Positions 32,317 through 34,576 of a stretch of 34,576 nt of DNA are shown one piece after another. The stretch is taken from the NCBI GenBank assembly GCA_024655865.1, contig JANLFM010000002.1:138405-172980 (forward strand), written 5' to 3'. The translations under genes and the position numbers were made by a program. The stretch is from Caldisericota bacterium (GTDB taxonomy: Bacteria; Caldisericota; JANLFM01). A model generated the notes under the pieces. The model was not told the origin of the DNA and did no database searches. It was given only the letters and a program-made list of their open reading frames with translations. Numbering within the stretch: the stretch's first letter is position 1; each line of letters opens with the position of its first letter.

Positions 32317-33636
32317 ATGAGACGTATCTCTAATATTTACTCAGATGCCTATCTTACCTCCCTCCCCGCGCAAGAAAGACTATGTTACCGGGCCTTATTT
32401 GACGTAGCAGAGGTTGGCTGTCTTCTATATGACCCGGTGGTTCTGAGGAACAAACTCTTCCCTACTTCTAAGGATAAAGTCAGTCCCTTAAGAATGAAGG
32501 AAATGCTCAAAAAGTTTGCCAAAGACGGCAAGATTGTCCTTTATAAGGTGAACAACAAGCTTTGCGCTTTTATCACGGATTTCTTTGACTGGGAGAGGGA
32601 TAACAATTGGCCGGAGCCCCAGGTTCCTATTCCTTCCTGGATCAGGTGGGAGCGCTATTCTGAAAAATCTTACCTGGGCAGAGTCGTAGTGGATAAAAAA
32701 GAACTTGAACACGCTCTCACAAGAACAATCTCCTCACAGAATAAAGAAGAGTTGACCCCCGCCTGCCCTCCAGTTGACCTCCAGTTGAGTGCTGGTTCAC
32801 CTCCACTTGACCCCCAACTGACCTCCACTTGCCCTCCATCTGAGGGGAAAGCGACCCCCGATGAACCCGCATTAAATCAAGATTCTTCTTCGCCTTTCTC
32901 GCAAAAAATAGCGTATGGTAATGGAATTGGAAATGGAAATGGTAACGGAAAGGGAAGCGAAAACCAAAATTCTCCCACTCCCCCTCTCATAGAATCTTTT
33001 TCCTTTAAGGAAAAAGGACTTCCCTCTAAAGAGGAAAAAAGCTTAAAAGAGACAAGCTCCTTTCCAGAACCTATCAGGATTTGGGAAGAAACTTTTAGCC
33101 TATCTCTTCCACAGAACCGCTGGCAGGATATAACAGAGACCGTGGGAGAGGACCTGGATCGCTGGGAGGAAGCCTGCCATTCCTGGTTCCTCCACGGCTA
33201 CAAACCCTTGAACATCGCCGGCCTGCTTGATTATTATCAAAGGCATGAGTTTGTAGATGGCTCTGTTATCCCTAAGATGGGCAAAACCGCCGCTGCTCTA
33301 CTTTCCTGGGCAGAGAAGTATGAGAAGGAAGAGGCGGAAGCGCGGGAGGCTGAGTTAAACCCCATAAGTGAAAATGAAAGCTTTTCTGAAGAGCTAATAC
33401 CCAATCAGGAAGCCCCTCCAGAAAAAGCTCCAGACATTCCCGCCTTCCTGGATGAGGAGCGCAAGAGCCTATTGAGGGATATTAAAATTTTAGCCGGTAA
33501 GCTAAAAATTGACCTGAAAGCGCACCTTAAAGGCGGTCCGAGCTTAGAGGAGATGAGCAATGACCAGCTGCACACCCTGAAAAATGACCTTTGGGAAAAG
33601 GACTTCCATCAGACCTATGAGGAAGCGAAAACATGA
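32317..33636 (+). CDS. Replication initiator / replisome organiser, DnaD-like
   Basis: A 439-residue protein. Residues 1-115 form a winged-helix replisome-organiser-type domain (RRISNIYSDAYLTSLPAQ, DFFDWERDNNWPEPQVP). Residues about 145-240 are a low-complexity linker containing an 11-residue imperfect repeat (PPVDLQLSAGS, PPLDPQLTSTC) and a Gly-Asn run. Residues about 258-310 resemble the DnaD C-terminal domain (FSLSLPQNRWQDITETV, WEEACHSWFLHGYKPLNIA, LLDYYQ). An acidic helical tail follows. Such proteins in Gram-positive phages bind iterons in their own gene and recruit the host helicase. GGGGAGG lies ten bases before the ATG. Its gene carries the candidate origin at 32767-32843. Confidence 0.8.
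   Translation: MRRISNIYSDAYLTSLPAQERLCYRALFDVAEVGCLLYDPVVLRNKLFPTSKDKVSPLRMKEMLKKFAKDGKIVLYKVNNKLCAFITDFFDWERDNNWPEPQVPIPSWIRWERYSEKSYLGRVVVDKKELEHALTRTISSQNKEELTPACPPVDLQLSAGSPPLDPQLTSTCPPSEGKATPDEPALNQDSSSPFSQKIAYGNGIGNGNGNGKGSENQNSPTPPLIESFSFKEKGLPSKEEKSLKETSSFPEPIRIWEETFSLSLPQNRWQDITETVGEDLDRWEEACHSWFLHGYKPLNIAGLLDYYQRHEFVDGSVIPKMGKTAAALLSWAEKYEKEEAEAREAELNPISENESFSEELIPNQEAPPEKAPDIPAFLDEERKSLLRDIKILAGKLKIDLKAHLKGGPSLEEMSNDQLHTLKNDLWEKDFHQTYEEAKT
32767..32843 (+). repeat. Seven tandem 11-bp iteron-like repeats inside the replication gene (candidate origin)
   Basis: Seven head-to-tail 11-base units: CCTCCAGTTGA twice, GTGCTGGTTCA, CCTCCACTTGA, CCCCCAACTGA, CCTCCACTTGC, CCTCCATCTGA. Consensus CCTCCA(c/g)TTGA; the third unit is degenerate. 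Eleven is not a multiple of three, so the units run through all three codon positions, which argues for selection on DNA. One unit per helical turn puts all sites on one face. Placement inside the initiator gene is like lambda ori in gene O. Confidence 0.7.
32917..32958 (+). repeat. Seven 6-bp GGNAAN repeats (Gly-Asn linker)
   Basis: GGTAAT, GGAATT, GGAAAT, GGAAAT, GGTAAC, GGAAAG, GGAAGC in tandem, encoding GNGIGNGNGNGKGS. Being in phase with codons it may be only a protein linker, but it lies 74 bases after the iterons and is strand-biased. Confidence 0.6.
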
Positions 33637-33665
33637 CGGAAAAGGCCTGAAAGAAAGAGCGATAG

Positions 33666-33703
33666 CGGGGCGCCTTGGTGTCACGGGAAGAAAAGGCGCC
33701 CCG
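33666..33703. other. GC-rich stem-loop downstream of the replication gene
   Basis: Arms CGGGGCGCCTT (33666-33676) and AAGGCGCCCCG (33693-33703), 11 bp perfect, loop 16 bases, with no T tract. It lies 30 bases after the replication gene. Next to it are GCAATTGC and GACCCCAGGGCC-type symmetric sequences. It may be a terminator, a priming site or part of a second replication control region. Confidence 0.45.
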
Positions 33704-33818
33704 GACGCAATTGCGCCCTGACAGACCCCAGGGCCAGGGGCAATTATCTGAACGCGCATAAGCTCGGACCGTGGTGGCAAGAAAGCGCACACGCCCGCGT
33801 TATTTTTTAAAATGAAAT

Positions 33819-33841
33819 TTTTATGACAAATTTTATGACAA
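33819..33841 (+). repeat. Two 11-bp direct repeats TTTTATGACAA
   Basis: Exact copies at 33819-33829 and 33831-33841, 12 bases apart, in an AT-rich stretch before the last gene of the element. They could be recombinase arm sites, iterons or regulator sites. Confidence 0.5.
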
Positions 33842-33895
33842 GCCCACGCAAGGGGCCTGTCAATCCCGGAGTCCAACCCTGAGGAGGTGGTGAAG

Positions 33896-34102
33896 ATGCC
33901 TTACAAGGACCCGGAGGAAGAGCGATTAGAGGAGCCAGAGATGGAGAAAGCTTTGGGAGGAAAAGTGGCAAAGGATATTCAAGAGGCCTTAGAGATTTTG
34001 GAGGAACTTTCTGAGGTCCTGGACCGCCAGGAAGAATTGCTCAAGCTCCTCAAAGAAAAAAGGCAGGTTCTTGAGATTATTATCCGGGAACCCACCTCTT
34101 GA
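33896..34102 (+). CDS. Small acidic helical protein of the element
   Basis: A 68-residue protein from ATG 33896, six bases after AGGAGGTG; the frame also has GTGs just upstream that overlap this signal and are unlikely starts. It is rich in Glu, Lys and Leu and should be almost wholly helical: KVAKDIQEALEILEELSE, VLDRQEELLKLLKEKRQVL, with heptad-like Leu/Ile spacing of a coiled coil. No known domain. A helper or partner of the replication protein is possible but not shown. Confidence 0.6.
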   Translation: MPYKDPEEERLEEPEMEKALGGKVAKDIQEALEILEELSEVLDRQEELLKLLKEKRQVLEIIIREPTS

Positions 34103-34521
34103 CCCCTCAAAAATGCCCTCAAATTTGCCCGTAGAGGTGGGGTGGGATAGTAGGAACGTAAAACACTACCCCCTACATTCAACAGGGCAAAAAGGGCCAC
34201 TTTTTAAATTTGATTCCACCAGCTAAGTCCTGAAGCGGAAGAGAAGGCTTTTTATCAAAATCCCCGAAAATGGCTCTATGCCTTTCAAATTTGACAATAG
34301 TGAGTATAGCCAAGAAGTTTATGGGATGGTAAAATGAAACTACGAAAAGCCAACCTTCCGGAAAGGGGAGGGGTCCGCATCCTCTCCCCTAATTTTTTTA
34401 TATTTCCCCTTCCCAAAAATGACAAAATGTTTTATCTTATGGGTGGCTCCTTTAAGGAGACTATTTGAACAGCGCCTAGCTTCTGGAAGAGGAACAAGAA
34501 ATAAAAAATCTCTTCTCCAGC
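34103..34521. other. Gene-free right arm of the element
   Basis: No convincing gene. A short frame from ATG 34334 has no family and runs through the terminator hairpin, so I leave it out. Contains AT-rich blocks and the terminator at 34364-34397. This is the arm next to the attachment site, where recombinase accessory sites would be expected. Confidence 0.4.
34364..34397 (+). terminator. Intrinsic terminator in the right arm of the element
   Basis: Arms AGGGGAGG and CCTCTCCCCT (one mismatch or bulge) around a loop near GGTCCGCAT, followed by AATTTTTTTA. It is a good rho-independent shape, placed to stop transcription before the tRNA gene. Confidence 0.65.
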
Positions 34522-34576
34522 TGGCGGAGAGACCGGGATTCGAACCCGGGAGCCGGGTTTACCCCGGCCACTCGCT
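34522..34576 (-). tRNA. tRNA-Ser (GCT expected), 3' half, cut by window edge
   Basis: Identical over 55 bases to the left attachment copy. It includes the variable arm, T arm, 3' acceptor strand TCTCTCC and encoded CCA. The anticodon and 5' half lie beyond the window; the left copy shows the loop CTGCTAA, anticodon GCT. This is presumably the functional gene and the integration target, with the element lying on its 3' side. Confidence 0.8.

Larger units (their letters stand above)
30301..34576. mobile_element. Small tRNA-Ser-integrated element (about 4.2 kb)
   Basis: Two direct copies of at least 55 identical bases (30301-30355 and 34522-34576), both the 3' half of a tRNA-Ser gene, flank a tyrosine recombinase gene and four further small genes. 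The distance between copies is 4221 bases. The left copy is followed by unrelated sequence instead of the tRNA 5' half, so it is the displaced 3' end; the intact tRNA should continue past the right edge. Contents: integrase, Cys-rich protein, XRE-like regulator, DnaD-like replication protein with internal iterons, and a small acidic helical protein. No capsid, terminase, relaxase or type IV coupling genes are seen. It is best described as a minimal integrative replicon, plasmid- or satellite-like. Confidence 0.85.

Noticed and set aside
32767-32958. CRISPR-like array
   Set aside because: The repeats are contiguous 11- and 6-base units without spacers and lie inside a coding frame; iterons and a linker explain them.
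34334-34468. Small plus-strand frame of about 44 codons
   Set aside because: It runs through the terminator hairpin and T tract, with no ribosome binding site.

Overview
The window looks like a piece of an anaerobic, possibly thermophilic bacterial chromosome. Bacterial signs are strong GGAGG-type ribosome binding sites with some GTG/TTG starts, a lipobox substrate-binding lipoprotein with a Pro/Thr/Ser linker, stalk-domain (copper-amine-oxidase-N-like) secreted proteins and a DnaD-like replication protein. The aldehyde:ferredoxin oxidoreductase gene at the left edge suggests ferredoxin-based anaerobic metabolism. I cannot fix the phylum; Bacillota, Chloroflexota or an uncultured anaerobic lineage all fit. 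Base composition appears fairly even by eye, with no obvious break except in the small element at the right end.

Region 1 (1-8374) holds mixed single genes: AOR (cut by the edge), an isopenicillin-N-epimerase-like PLP enzyme, a relic of a HAD hydrolase, Fpg/Nei DNA glycosylase, DUF488, a short exported protein, an alkyltransferase-like protein, an exported stalk protein with two chagasin-like (I42) domains, a multiply broken C_GCAxxG_C_C gene, a prenyltransferase-like toroid protein and a B3/B4-domain protein.

Region 2 (8436-22370) is one catabolic/transport island of about 14 kb. It has a plus-strand run: NicX/M29-like metalloenzyme, oligopeptide-type ABC importer (binding lipoprotein, two permeases, two ATPases), Asp/Glu/hydantoin-racemase-family protein, an unknown protein, and a DUF917 protein. 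Facing it is a minus-strand operon: a second NicX/M29-like enzyme, M20 peptidase, and two more racemase-family proteins. A fourth racemase-family gene diverges from the first NicX-like gene. The set suggests uptake and stereo-/ring-processing of small cyclic or D-configured amide compounds, but no hydantoinase is present, so the substrate is unknown.

Region 3 (22762-28082): a stalk-domain exported protein, an AlkA/OGG-like glycosylase, an ABC-2 exporter pair, and a second prenyltransferase-like protein.

Region 4 (28220-30110): an MjaI-type restriction-modification pair. The methyltransferase is intact and carries a staphylococcal-nuclease-like C-terminal domain. The endonuclease is frameshifted.

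Region 5 (30301 to the right edge): a very small (4,221 bp) integrated element lying between two exact copies (at least 55 bp) of the 3' half of a tRNA-Ser gene. It encodes a tyrosine recombinase, a Cys-rich small protein, an XRE-like regulator behind a promoter with an overlapping inverted repeat, a DnaD-like replication initiator whose own gene contains seven 11-bp iteron-like repeats, and a small acidic helical protein. I see no capsid, terminase or conjugation genes. This minimal integrative replicon and the racemase/NicX island are the two most interesting systems here.
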